From: Arabidopsis thaliana
Taxonomy: Eukaryota; Streptophyta; Magnoliopsida; Brassicales; Brassicaceae
Length of the DNA: 64,000 bases
Direction of reading: 5' to 3'
Assembly: GCF_000001735.4 (NCBI RefSeq)
Contig: NC_003071.7
Span: forward strand, 11,401,151 to 11,465,150
Within the stretch, counting starts at the first letter, position 1. Every line of letters begins with the position of its first letter. Below are positions 12,717 through 24,119 of this stretch, one piece after another. Below the pieces are notes generated by a model. The model was not told the DNA's origin and ran no database searches. It saw only the letters and a program-made list of their open reading frames with translations. Made by a program: the position numbers and the translations under genes.

Positions 12717-15700
12717 TTCTCTCTCTCTTTTTGTGTATTATTTCAAGATGATTTTGTTACCAAAGTATCAGGGGTTTATAAAGTCTAGTATCTTTATTGC
12801 TTCTATTGACCAGGAACAAAATGAAGCTCGCTTTTGTGCTTTACGATGGGCAACTTCTTTGTATAATTCACACCATTGTCCAAGTCTCTATATTTGCATG
12901 CTGAGTGCAGCAGATCCGAAGCTAGATATAAGGTACAGGACATTTATCTCATTGCTTATTGTTGTGATTGTGGCATGATGAATTGCGTAAAATGCATGTT
13001 GACTGTGTCTGAAGAACGTTCTCCAATTCAGTTTTTTTTTTCTCCCGATAGATTCGCCCTATATTTATACATATATAAAAATATATCAAAGCTGAAATCG
13101 AACTGACACATGAAAAAACCCTAGCTACCCACACACGAATGGAGCACAAAACTGTTTGAGCTTTGTCCAGTGGAGGGTATACAAAGTGGGATCTTTTCCT
13201 TCTAATTTTGTAGTACTTTTTTGAGTTCAATCTGTATTAGGTTAGTTGACGGACTACCAAAACCTCTTCCGTTGATCTATCATGACAGAATCTTCAATGC
13301 TTCATTTGTTTCTGGTTCTTGCTATTTATTGAAGTGATGTGTATTTATTAACTTTTTCTGCTTTCAGGGAAATAGCACTCGAAGGACTCTTTCTGAAAGA
13401 AGAAGGTCGCAGTATAGTCTCTAATCATGACCATAAGTACCCAAAATTTATTGAGATGCTGGAGTACATTCTCAAGCAACAGCCAAAACTGTTAGATTCT
13501 TCAGAAATGAGAAGCCAGAAGCTTCTCTTTCCCTCGCAAGTCTATCTGGTCATGATAAAGTTTTTAGTGAAGTGTTTTGAGTTAGAGATGGAGGAGAGCA
13601 ATACCCAGGCTGTAGGGACTGAATTTTTGGATTCGGCACAAAAAATGTGTTCGTTGTTGGAACATTCCTTGGCATTCGAAGGCTCGGCTGAACTACATGC
13701 TTGTGCTTCTAAAGCATTGGTTTCAGTTGGCTCTTACCTTCCGGAGGTATGCCTTCTTAAATACTTCTTTATCCTTTTAATTTCTCCCATTTTCTATAGC
13801 AGTTCAAATCTCTTTTAAGTTAAGCCTCTCACCTTCCTTTTTTTCTTTGCGTGAAGATGGTTGAACTTTACTTCTCCCGAAAAATTGTGTGGCTAAGAAG
13901 TCTGCTTAGTCATACAGACTTGAGTACTCGTGAATCTGTATCACGATTACTCGGAATGGCATCCTGTGCTCTGTCTGATGCTGAATCATGTTCCTTGCTC
14001 TCTGAATTGATATCTTCAATTTCCCAACCGCAGAAGTTAAGGTGTTGTGCACTTCTTTTAGAATCTGTATTACAACAAGGCTTCTGGCTGCAGGATTCTT
14101 AGAGCTAACCTCTTGCTTTCTTAGGTTTGAGGCACAGCATGGGGGATTATGCGCTGTAGGATTTGTATCAGCACACTGTTTACATAGGATCCCCACTGTA
14201 AGTTATTTTGATCTTATTATAAACTCATTGGGTTGTATCATAAGTATGGGGAAACCTTGGTTCTAGGAATCTGAATGATGCGTGTGTCTCCTTTTATGTT
14301 GCATCTAATTAGCTTGTGATATGACACCTGCAGGCTGCAGTTACTGCCTATACTTGACTATTTAGTTACTTGGAAATACAAAGTCACGTATTTAACATTA
14401 ACATCGAAGCTCTTTTGGTTAGGAACATTTTTCAAATAGGAAGTAGCTTGCTTCACATAGTAATCAGTCCTTTGAAAATAACGTATTTGCAATTTGGAAA
14501 AAGGAAGTAAATAATACGTTGACATTGCTTGGTAATTTTGGTGAATACACTAATCTCTCTGGCATTTCTTGCCTTCGAATTACTGAACAATTATGGAGGT
14601 GCTGTTCCTTTTTTTTTTGTCTCATTTGTTGTCTCCATTTCCACCTTTCAAAATTTGCTTGAGATCAATAACATAGCTAATGCAGAAGTCCGATATGTCT
14701 TACTTCAGGTGTCTTGATTCATCTTGCATTCCATTTTAGTGGATGTCAGTCCAATGTGATAATTTATTGATAATCTGCACTTGTCTGTCTATAAATATTG
14801 ACACCAACCAATCACGGGCTAAATCTTCTGTGTTAATGTCAAATCACATTCCAGCTTAACACATTTTTACATCTGTTTTTGAATTGGCTACATATTTTCA
14901 ATATTTTATAGTATCAAAATTAGGATTTTCCGTGAAGCAGGTTTCTAAAGCAGTTACTCAAAATGCGGTAAAGTATTTGGTGGAAGTTGTTAATTTAGAG
15001 ACTGCACCACTGGCTTCTGTTGCTATGGAAGCTCTGGGTCATATTGGGATTTGTGGCGCATTACCCTTTCTTGTTAATGATTCTAGTCCAGGTCAGTTTA
15101 TTCCAAGAACTTGTCTGCAACATGTATGCGAGTTTTCAGTTGATTGACTGACTTGCTCTATCAGGGACTCAAGTGCTGGAAATTCTTCAAGAAAGATTGA
15201 GCAAGCTACTCTCTGGTGATGATATAAAATCAGTTCAGAAAATTGCTCTTTCTCTTGGACATATCTGTTCAAATGAAACGTCATCTTCGCACTTGAAAAT
15301 AGCGCTTGATCTTTTATTTAGCCTTTCACGGTCAAAGGTGGGTTTGTAATATTGTTCGCAAAGCCACTGCCCTCTGTCCTTTTTATTAGATCCGGAAGAA
15401 TTCAAGTAGAACTGAGTAAACCTCTAAATTTTGTACATTTGTTGGTGGCCAGGCTGAAGAAATTTTGTTTGCTGCTGGTGAGGCGCTATCTTTCCTCTGG
15501 GGTGGTGTACCAGTTACTGCTGATATGATTCTGAAAACTAATTATACTTCTCTTTCGACGGACTCAAATTTTCTGATGAAAGAAGTTAAATCTTTGTCTG
15601 ATGTCAAAACTGATACTGAGGAAGATAGCCGTACCACAACCAGAGAAACAATTACTGGAAAACTCTTTGACACTCTTCTGTATAGTAGCAGGAAGGAGGA

Positions 15701-18700
15701 ACGATGTGCTGGAACTGTGTGGATGCTGTCTTTGACCATGTACTGTGGCCAGCAGCCATCAATCCAACTAATGCTTCCAAAAATCCAGGTTAGCGAGCTG
15801 TAATGGGAAGATTCTTTGCTGTTGTAACCCGCCCCTGCACCATCACACCTATAAGGAAAATTATGAGCATTGTCATTCCAGTTAATTTATATGCATTACC
15901 CATTCGGAGCCTTGAACTGTTATATCAATTACTATTTTATCACAAAAGCCCCATGACTTGTGCTATGTTGTCAACTCTACAATGTGTAGAAGCTTGTACA
16001 AACCGCTGTTTAACTAAAATATTTTTTCGCAGGAGGCTTTCTCACATTTGTTAGGTGACCAGAATGAACTTACACAGGAGCTGGCATCCCAGGGCATGAG
16101 CATCATCTATGAACTTGGTGATGCATCAATGAAGAAAAGCCTGGTAGATGCTCTGGTAAATACTCTAACAGGCACAAGCAAAAGAAAACGAGCTATTAAG
16201 GTAAAATCTATCCATCTAGGTCCTTCCTTCAGGTACTTCAGTTTTTGTATTTGTTCCTCAAGAATTTTTGTTATCCAGCTTGTTGAGGAGTCTGAAGTGT
16301 TTCAAGAGGGAACTATCGGTGAGAGTCCTAGTGGAGGGAAGATTAGCACTTACAAGGAGCTTTGTAATCTTGCAAATGAAATGGGGCAACCTGATTTAAT
16401 TTACAAATTTATGGACTTAGCCAATCACCAAGCTTCTCTTAACTCAAAGAGAGGAGCTGCTTTTGGGTTCTCCAAGATAGCCAAGCAAGCTGGAGATGCT
16501 CTTCGACCACATTTGCGACTGTTGATTCCGAGGTTGATTCGTTACCAATATGATCCTGACAAAAATGTCCAGGTACGATTTCTACGTTTTGTGCTGTTAC
16601 TCTATATCAGCGTATTCAAGCTATATATTCATCACTGGTCTGGCGACTAAAAGTTGACTTATTTAAACTGAACTGAGTGACACCATTTCTAGCATTTCTA
16701 GCATTTTTTCTTTCCTGTGTATAAATCAGTAGATTGTTCTAGTTTAACACGAGAAATATTTAGCTGTTGCACTTCTACAAGCTGCATAAATCACTTTAGT
16801 CATGTATTTCACCGCCAAAGTTATAGCTGTTTAAGTGATACCACTTACACCTGCCTGGCAGTTCATCTTGTCATAAAAGGTTGCCATAGCGTTTGTTTGC
16901 TTCTTTTAGTAATTGCTACTTTTCATGTAATCTTGGCAGGATGCGATGGCACACATTTGGAAAGCACTGATACAAGACCCTAAGAAAGCTGTTGATGAAC
17001 ATTTGAATCACATCTTCGATGATCTGCTAGTACAATGTGGTTCACGGCTTTGGCGCTCCCGTGAGGCATCCTGTTTGGCTCTTGCTGATATTATTCAAGG
17101 TCGGAAATTTGACCAGGTGAGATCTTCGTATTTTAACATACAAAAAAGGAAATTTCCCGTTGCTTCGGCTCTGCATACTGCATCGGTAAATTCTAGTGCA
17201 TGTATAAATCACTTTAAACTCTATATCTTGAACTCTGGTTCTGGTTTCGGATGCTGTTGTTAATTCCTTTTGCATATCAATTTACATACCTGCCGGGTTT
17301 TTTTTTGGATTCTTGAACCTGCTTGTAGTGAAGTATAGGATATATATATCAACCCAGCTGCGTGGTTGTTTCTATCTTGTATGTAAACATTGTTGGTCTA
17401 TCAGATTTTCTAAGTGGTATTGTTTTTTCACGCCCTTATGTTATTAAAAGGTCAAGGAGCATTTGAAAAAACTATGGATAGCTGCCTTCCGTGCAATGGA
17501 TGACATTAAAGAAACTGTGAGAAATGCTGGTGATAAGTTATGTCGTGCCGTGACATCCTTAACAATAAGGATCTGTGATGTCACGCTTACCGAACTAGCA
17601 GATGCAAAACAAGCGATGGATATTGTTCTTCCTTTTTTGCTTTCAGAAGGAATAATGAGTAAAGTCAACAGTGTACGTAAGGCTTCAATTGGAGTTGTTA
17701 TGAAGCTTGCAAAGGTTAGCCCTAACTTTGGTAGATTGATGAGTAATCATGCCTGTTTCTCAGAGATTATTCTTGTGACATTGGTAGTGGTACATTTTAA
17801 TTTTATTTCAATACAGTTGAGTAATCAGTAAACCTAGATTGCAGAACTTAACCTTGTCTTGGTGTGTTCTTTCAGTTTTACTCCAAACATGAAATAATTA
17901 ATCAGTTTGAATTACTTGCTAGTTTTGGTGAACTGAATGTCCTCCTCGGAAATATTTATGATCCTTTAAGTGATTTTGTGCTATTCGTTACCGTTTGCAG
18001 GGTGCAGGAGTTGCCCTCCGTCCACATTTGTCCGACTTAGTTTGTTGTATGTTGGAAAGTTTGTCTAGTCTTGAAGACCAAGGACTTAACTATGTTGAGG
18101 TATCGTTTACTGTCAGCAACTTCAGTTTCAATCTTCACCTTGTCCTGAAATCGTATTAAATATAAATTATTTTATTTCAGTTGCATGCTGCCAATATTGG
18201 CATAGAAACCGAGAAACTTGAAAATTTACGAATTTCAATCTCGAAAGGCTCTCCAATGTGGGAAACACTTGATCTGTGTATTAATATAGTGGATATTGAA
18301 TCACTTGAACAATTGATCCCTCGTCTCACTCAACTTGTTCGGGGTGGTGTTGGCCTCAATACGAGGTCAGTTATTTAAAACGTTATATATGTAACGAACT
18401 ACTTCATCTACAATTTTTACTTGAGAAAATCTTTCTTGTTTGGGTTTTGGCCGATAATATTGCTAAGTTTATTACGGAAATTTATAGAGGTAAGAGAACT
18501 TGAGATTGTGGTAAGAAGAATCCGTTGTCAAATTAATTGCATTTTAAAAAGTAAGCTTTAAATAGTAGGGGCCAAAGATCATGATAATGTAAGTAGTTAC
18601 TGAATATTATTGGTTTTCCATCATTTTCTTTTATTTGGTTTGTCATTTAACTTTTACTCTGATCTAAGTGAACTATGTTTCGAAATTTCTCTACCCCTTT

Positions 18701-21700
18701 TTTTTCCGTACTAGCTTACATGTATTCACGTGATTTAAGGAGTATGGTATTATTATTTGTGTAGCTTTTTGTAATTTCTACTGTGGATAACTTTACTGAG
18801 AATCTGAGAGTATATATCTTAGAAGTATATAAATCCAGATGTTATATGATAAGCTATTTTTTACCAGTGTCCTGCCTCTGCCATCTAAACCCCCGAAAAG
18901 GAAAAGGTTTAGGGAATTAAATAGGGGATATGATTCTTATCATGACTTGTAAAAAGTTCTCGAGAGAGAAATGAATTCACATAAGGTAGGCTTAAGTAAT
19001 TTTAACCATTCAATTAGTGTAATATTAGTGACGTAATTCCATGTCGCCCATCTTCATGAACTCAGATTGCCTCAATGGACTCTCGTCTAACGTCTCTAAC
19101 CATTCGATTGGTTTAACATTAGTGACACAATTGCATACCTTCTCGTCCATTTTTCATGCATGCAGACTGTCTCAATGGACTCGTCTAACTTCTATGTGTA
19201 GTGTAGTAGTCTTGTCTCATTTTATTAGATTTCGTGTAATCAAATGAGAGGTTGATATTTTTTGAAAATTTCATTTTTCTTGACAGAGTTGGTGTTGCCA
19301 GCTTTATCTCATTGCTAGTTCAAAAAGTTGGTTCCGAGATAAAGCCGTTCACTGGAATGCTGCTGAGACTTTTGTTTCCTGTTGCCAAAGAGGAGAAAAG
19401 TTCTGCTGCAAAACGTGCCTTTTCGAGTGCTTGCGGCATTGTATTGAAGTATTCTAGCCCCTCTCAAGCTCAAAGCTTAATCGAAGAAACTGCAGCTCTG
19501 CACTCTGGTGATAGAAGCTCCCAGATCGCATGTGCGAGTCTGTTCAAAAGCTTCTCATCTACAGCTGCTGATATTATGAGCAGTCATCAGTCGGCTATTG
19601 TTCCAGCTATATTTATTTCCAGGTAAACCATTGTAACTGCATACTGTTGAATCTGATGCATGTGAGGTATTTTGCATAAGGAACTTGAAACCTCAAAATA
19701 ACTAATCAGTTTTGGAAAAAGATCAAGAAAATTATGGCTGTAAATTCATACCTCCCATGTTCAACTACTGTCCCCGAGTAAGGTCACATGGTATATTTTT
19801 TCTCTTGTAAATATTTGGCAGATTTTTTGCTACCATTTTTAAAACATTTCCCTAGACTCAGAAATTCCTTATAGAATCAAAATTCTTTCCTTCTATTTGA
19901 CAATACATGAGAAGCTTACGGTGGCTATAAATTTCAGATTTGAGGATGAAAAACAGATTTCGAGTCTCTTTGAGGAGGTGTGGGAAGACATCACAAGTGG
20001 TGAAAGGGTCACACTACAGTTGTTTCTGCAAGAAATTGTGAATCATATCTGCGAGAGCATCACATCATCCTCGTGGGCAAGCAAGAAGAAGGCAACTTTT
20101 TTATCTTTCTCGTGCCAGTTTTCTCTCTTCGTTGTACTTATTGATATTTTGCTGTTTTACTCATAGAAGATTTAAACTTTCTTTCAGTCTGGTAAGGCAA
20201 TTTGCAAACTAACTGAAGTCTTGGGTGAATCATTATCGCCACACCACAAGAGATTGCTACAATGTCTTGTCAATGAAATTCCTGGACGTTTATGGGAGGT
20301 GGGACAAGTTCTTTCATTCCAATTAATATTTATTTTCCTTTTCCTTGAAGGTTCAGAAAAAGTTAATTGAGATACTGTAGCAGCAGATTAATTGAATTTC
20401 GAGAGAATTATCTTTGTTGCTCGACTAAGAGCTGCAGCTCTGCTTTACTTGTCCCTGTGGATGGATAGAGCTGGTGTGTGTATAAATGCATTTTTGTTGC
20501 ACTAGTTTTTCAAGTCAATACTTCTGATTGCAGGGAAAGGATGCTCTTTTGGATGCCCTAGGTGCTCTTTCAGTCGCTTGCCACGAGGCAATAACTAAGG
20601 AGGACCCAACAACTCCGACTACCATCTTGAGTCTTATCTGTTCTGCATGCAAAAAGAAACTCAAGAAATATCGCGAGTCAGCCTTTTCTTGTCTGGAGAA
20701 GGTAAGTAAAAGACTAGTTGTGGCTTCCTATGCAAAAATTTTGAGATCGATCATGATATCTAAAACTGCTAATAATGCAGTTCTTACACAGCATTTCGGT
20801 TAGTGGATTTATGAGTATTTTGATTATATTTATCAGGTCATAATAGCTTTTGGCGATCCAAAGTTTTTCCATGCCGTTTTCCCGATGTTGTATGAGATGT
20901 GTAATACTGCCTCCATCAAAACGAACACTCAAGTTCAGGCAGCAAGTGATGCTGTCAAAACAGGTTGTTACACGACCACTCTAGAATCCCATTAGTCCTA
21001 TCCTTCGACTGATAACACTCTTACATTTACATGGGATATATGTTGAGTAGTAACTGTTAGTTCTTGTGTTCTTGTCTAATCCAGCTGGGTGATTATTAAC
21101 TTAGATTAGGAAATTTGAAGAAGAAATAGTCAGATGCTCGTCAAGCATTGCTTGTTTAACAATAAACCGAAAGTTGATCGAGAAAATGAAAACCCCTTAC
21201 CTCATTGAATAGCTCATATACGAGTTAGGTCATGTAGCATCAGAAAATTGTCTCAGTACTCTGAACAGTCCACATTTTTGTTTTCAGAATCAGAAAATGG
21301 AGAAGATGGACATGTCCCTCTTGAAAAAATTATGGAATGCGTCAAGTCTTGCATCCAAGTGGCAACTATAGATGACATTCTTAGCGCAAAAGCAGATTTG
21401 ATTCATGTTCTTATAATTTCCTTATCACCTGGTTTTCTGTGGACTGGTACTGGTTTCTTCTCTCACTTTATCTTCCAGTAAACTTTTCATTACCTTAATC
21501 AATCTAATCTTCTGTGGCAGTAAAAATGTCTGGAATTTCATGTGTGGGAAAGCTTTGTTCAAGGTTTCCGAGTCTATGGACTGACTCCATGGATGACCTT
21601 TCACCTAGTGATGCGACAAAATTCGTTCATGAGGTAGTTAATCACATCTATAGTTATTACCCCATGCGTGTATAATTTTAACTGCAAATTAACTTTTCTG

Positions 21701-22448
21701 CTTGCTTTCCAGTTATTTCACTCACTAGTTCCTAAACTCCTGGAGTGCATACACACTGTGAAGATAGCACAGGTATGTTTTTCTCTGGTTTGTATTCAGT
21801 CTACTACACCGAATGAAAACCGAAACAAATTTCGTGATTTTGGTATTTCTTTCTTAACGGAACAGATCATTAGGGGGCATAAATAGCCTCATGAGCTGAA
21901 AGTTAATGTCTTTATTAGGTTTTAATCGGGGTAGCTTGAAAAGTCTCGTTAATTATTTATAGTTTACTTGCATTTGGAGTATCTTCTTCTCGAGTTAGTA
22001 TAGGAGTGGGTTCAACTAAGTCCGGTTTCCGTTAACAAAAGATTTGAATCAATTATCGATAGAATCCAATCTATGCAATTTTATTCAACAAGATTCTTCT
22101 ACCTACCACCAGTGGTTTGCATATTGAATTAGTTTTGACGGTCTTCATACTAGTATTTGCATATTCCATTTGACTGTAGTAATAGCCTCACAAGCTATAT
22201 ATATCTTGTCTTTCAAGTTAATCGTGATTGAATGTTTTTTGTTATAAAAACCTCAGTTTCATGTGGCTGCTTCCCAATGCCTGCTTGAGCTCATCGAACT
22301 GTATAGCACAATCTCGTCTTTGCATCCCGTGGAAGTAGATTTTAAGGCTGAGGTTGTTTCTTTACTTGAACTCGAAAAGAGTGAAGAAGCCAAGTCGTTG
22401 TTGAGAAAATCCAGGGATGCTCTTGCAAATCTCCCTTCGTTAAACTAA
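8975..22448 (+). CDS. ECM29: Proteasome adaptor/scaffold ECM29 homologue, 35 exons, about 1,824 aa
   Basis: Large HEAT/ARM-repeat protein that in yeast and animals tethers the 20S core to the 19S regulator of the 26S proteasome and links proteasomes to membranes. The N-terminus and the region around KKKLKKYRESAFSCLEKV follow the ECM29 pattern. I traced 35 exons joining in phase: first 8975-9160, second 9250-9417, largest 13368-13746, later ones such as 15453-15788, 16279-16572 and 19287-19622, last 22257-22448. Helical repeats run nearly throughout (for example LRLLIPRLIRYQYDPDKNVQ at 16513-16572). Introns 1 (9161-9249) and 28 (20092-20187) need GC donors to keep frame. Exon 6 has a tandem AAGCAG acceptor at 10432/10435. 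Intron 17 (14198-14940) is unusually long, and an extra exon there cannot be excluded. ATG 8975 opens a normal ECM29 start. Confidence 0.93.
12684..12728. repeat. TA/T/CT low-complexity tract in an ECM29 intron
   Basis: A run of about 12 TA units is followed by a poly-T stretch and CT repeats just inside intron 13. It is a simple microsatellite and likely length-polymorphic. No coding role. Confidence 0.7.
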
Positions 22449-23180
22449 GCAAGCACAGAGAAGATTTTAGTTTTATGCCTGAAGTTGATATAAATGGGAA
22501 TTGAATCTCCTACTTTGTATTTGTTTACTTATATACAAGTTCACATTGATATATATATCTTCTAAGTTTTTACTTTTCTTCCCTGATGGTAAAAATTTAT
22601 TCACGGCTTTTTTAGCCAGTCTATCTACTTCTTACATTCGAGGTTTGTGAGCTGAGCTCGGAAACCCAAATTTCAAAATTGGCCAAACTGCAAATCACGA
22701 TCAAATCACCATGTATTTAGAAGCTTGACCAGTTCCTTGTGAAGAGATCGTGTGGCTTGCAGTCATTGCGACTACTACGAATCAAGTGTATGATTATTGT
22801 AGAGGACCACTGAGCTTGGGACTTCTCTTCCAAGTCGATCGACACTATAGATTAATTATGGTGTGATACTTAGGTCATTGTAATTTTTGGATTCCGTCCT
22901 CAACAAGATAATAGTTTTGTATATCTCAATCCCTTTTAAAAAAAAAGTGAATCAGTAAAGGCGCGTAAACCAAACCCAAGAGTAATTGAATTTTTTTTTT
23001 TTTTTTTTTTTTCACAAGTCGTATTATTATATCATCACAGGCATTACAAACAGAGTAATTGAAATTTATTGGAGCTAAAAGTCACAAAGACATCAAACGA
23101 CAAGGAGACCATGAATGATGTATCGTCGTCCTATAACCATTGTTTAGAATTTAGATAGCTGATAATCAGACAGCTGCCAG
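22449..23180. other. ECM29 3' region and intergenic DNA
   Basis: Presumed ECM29 3' UTR followed by AT-rich DNA with a poly-T tract at about 22990-23012. I see no coding frame or RNA gene. Confidence 0.5.
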
Positions 23181-23962
23181 TTAATATTTATGCAGGAATT
23201 CTGCGCGCAGCCTCTCTCTCTGTCTTTCAATCTCTTTCAACAGCGCGACATCTTCATTCCCCTTCTGTAGATTTAGCAAACACAAGTCTCATCTTTGAGT
23301 TCACATATCAAAATCAGCAATCTCGTCCTGACAAACAGAGCTCATAAATGACCATTTGGAGGACATAGCTTTTCCTTTCCAGGCCTAGGGTTTTTTGCCT
23401 GGTCCTTCATCACCAAATCAAGTCTTTGATCCATGACTCAGGTTGCAGCATTCACAAACTCGGAATGCCTTTATTGTACTCACAAGCAGAAACTGATCTT
23501 CCACATTAATATTCTCTGCGCAAAGAGAAAACAGATCATCTCTCTTATTAGGATACGCGATCAAAAAACCAACCAAGTATTAATGTATTCTTAATATTGA
23601 GAAGACCAGACTTACTTTTATTGCAGTATACGTGACAGTGAAAAATCGAGACCATTTTGGGAGGTTATGCATAGTTATTAGTACTTGGTGATTACTCATG
23701 CTTCAGGATTACGGATATGTCCTTTGGTTTGGTTATGGCATTGAATATACAATCACTCCTATGATAGAAACCATCTGGTCGATAAACTTGATTATAATAG
23801 ATAAAAGCAGCATTTGAACTAACCAGAATAAGCATTGTTGACTTGATCCTTCACATTCTCAACGAACTGCATCCACTTGGAGTTTGTGCTTTGGCCACTG
23901 TTGGGAGAAGAAACAACTCTTACCAGAGTAAAGTCAGGTAAGAAGCGCATTTTCATAAACAT
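23181..23962 (-). CDS. Small three-exon gene of unknown function, about 84 aa (predicted)
   Basis: I do not recognise this protein. Minus-strand segments 23824-23962, 23484-23515 and 23181-23264 join in phase (46 codons plus 1 base; 2 bases plus 10 codons; 27 codons plus stop) with good borders: donors G|GTTAGT and CTT|GTGAGT, acceptors GCGCAG and CTACAG. The product starts at the ATG at 23962, which follows an in-frame TGA. It contains SKWMQFVENVKDQVNNAYS and ends in a highly charged helix (LLKEIERQRERLRAEFLHKY). There is no signal peptide or membrane segment. It lies 160 bases downstream of the PPR stop on the same strand, so it could instead be spliced 3' UTR of that gene or a decayed fragment. 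Each exon is too short for simple ORF calling. The consistent phase is the main support; transcription is unproven. Confidence 0.5.
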
Positions 23963-24119
23963 TCTTCAAAAATCACTCCTTCACGCAGATGCAGATCCAA
24001 AGATTCTTCTCAATGTGCTGAATTCTACCTTTTACCTCCAGATCTGATGCATAGACCATGTATGATAGAGATCACCAAAGTCACACTTGACGTTCAAGAT
24101 TTACACTCATTATAACCCT

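Noticed and set aside
12355..12978. 207-residue plus-strand frame inside ECM29
   Set aside because: It runs through introns 12 and 13. The real exons 12381-12489, 12617-12676 and 12814-12932 join in phase instead.
14198..14940. An additional ECM29 exon in the long intron 17
   Set aside because: Joining RIPT directly to VSKAVTQNAVKYL gives a continuous helical repeat like other ECM29 proteins, and no candidate exon with good borders was needed.
23391..23460. Extra exon of the small gene with DLVMKDQAKNPRPG
   Set aside because: No splice-site pair keeps it in phase with the three chosen exons; direct joining of the second and third exons is simpler.
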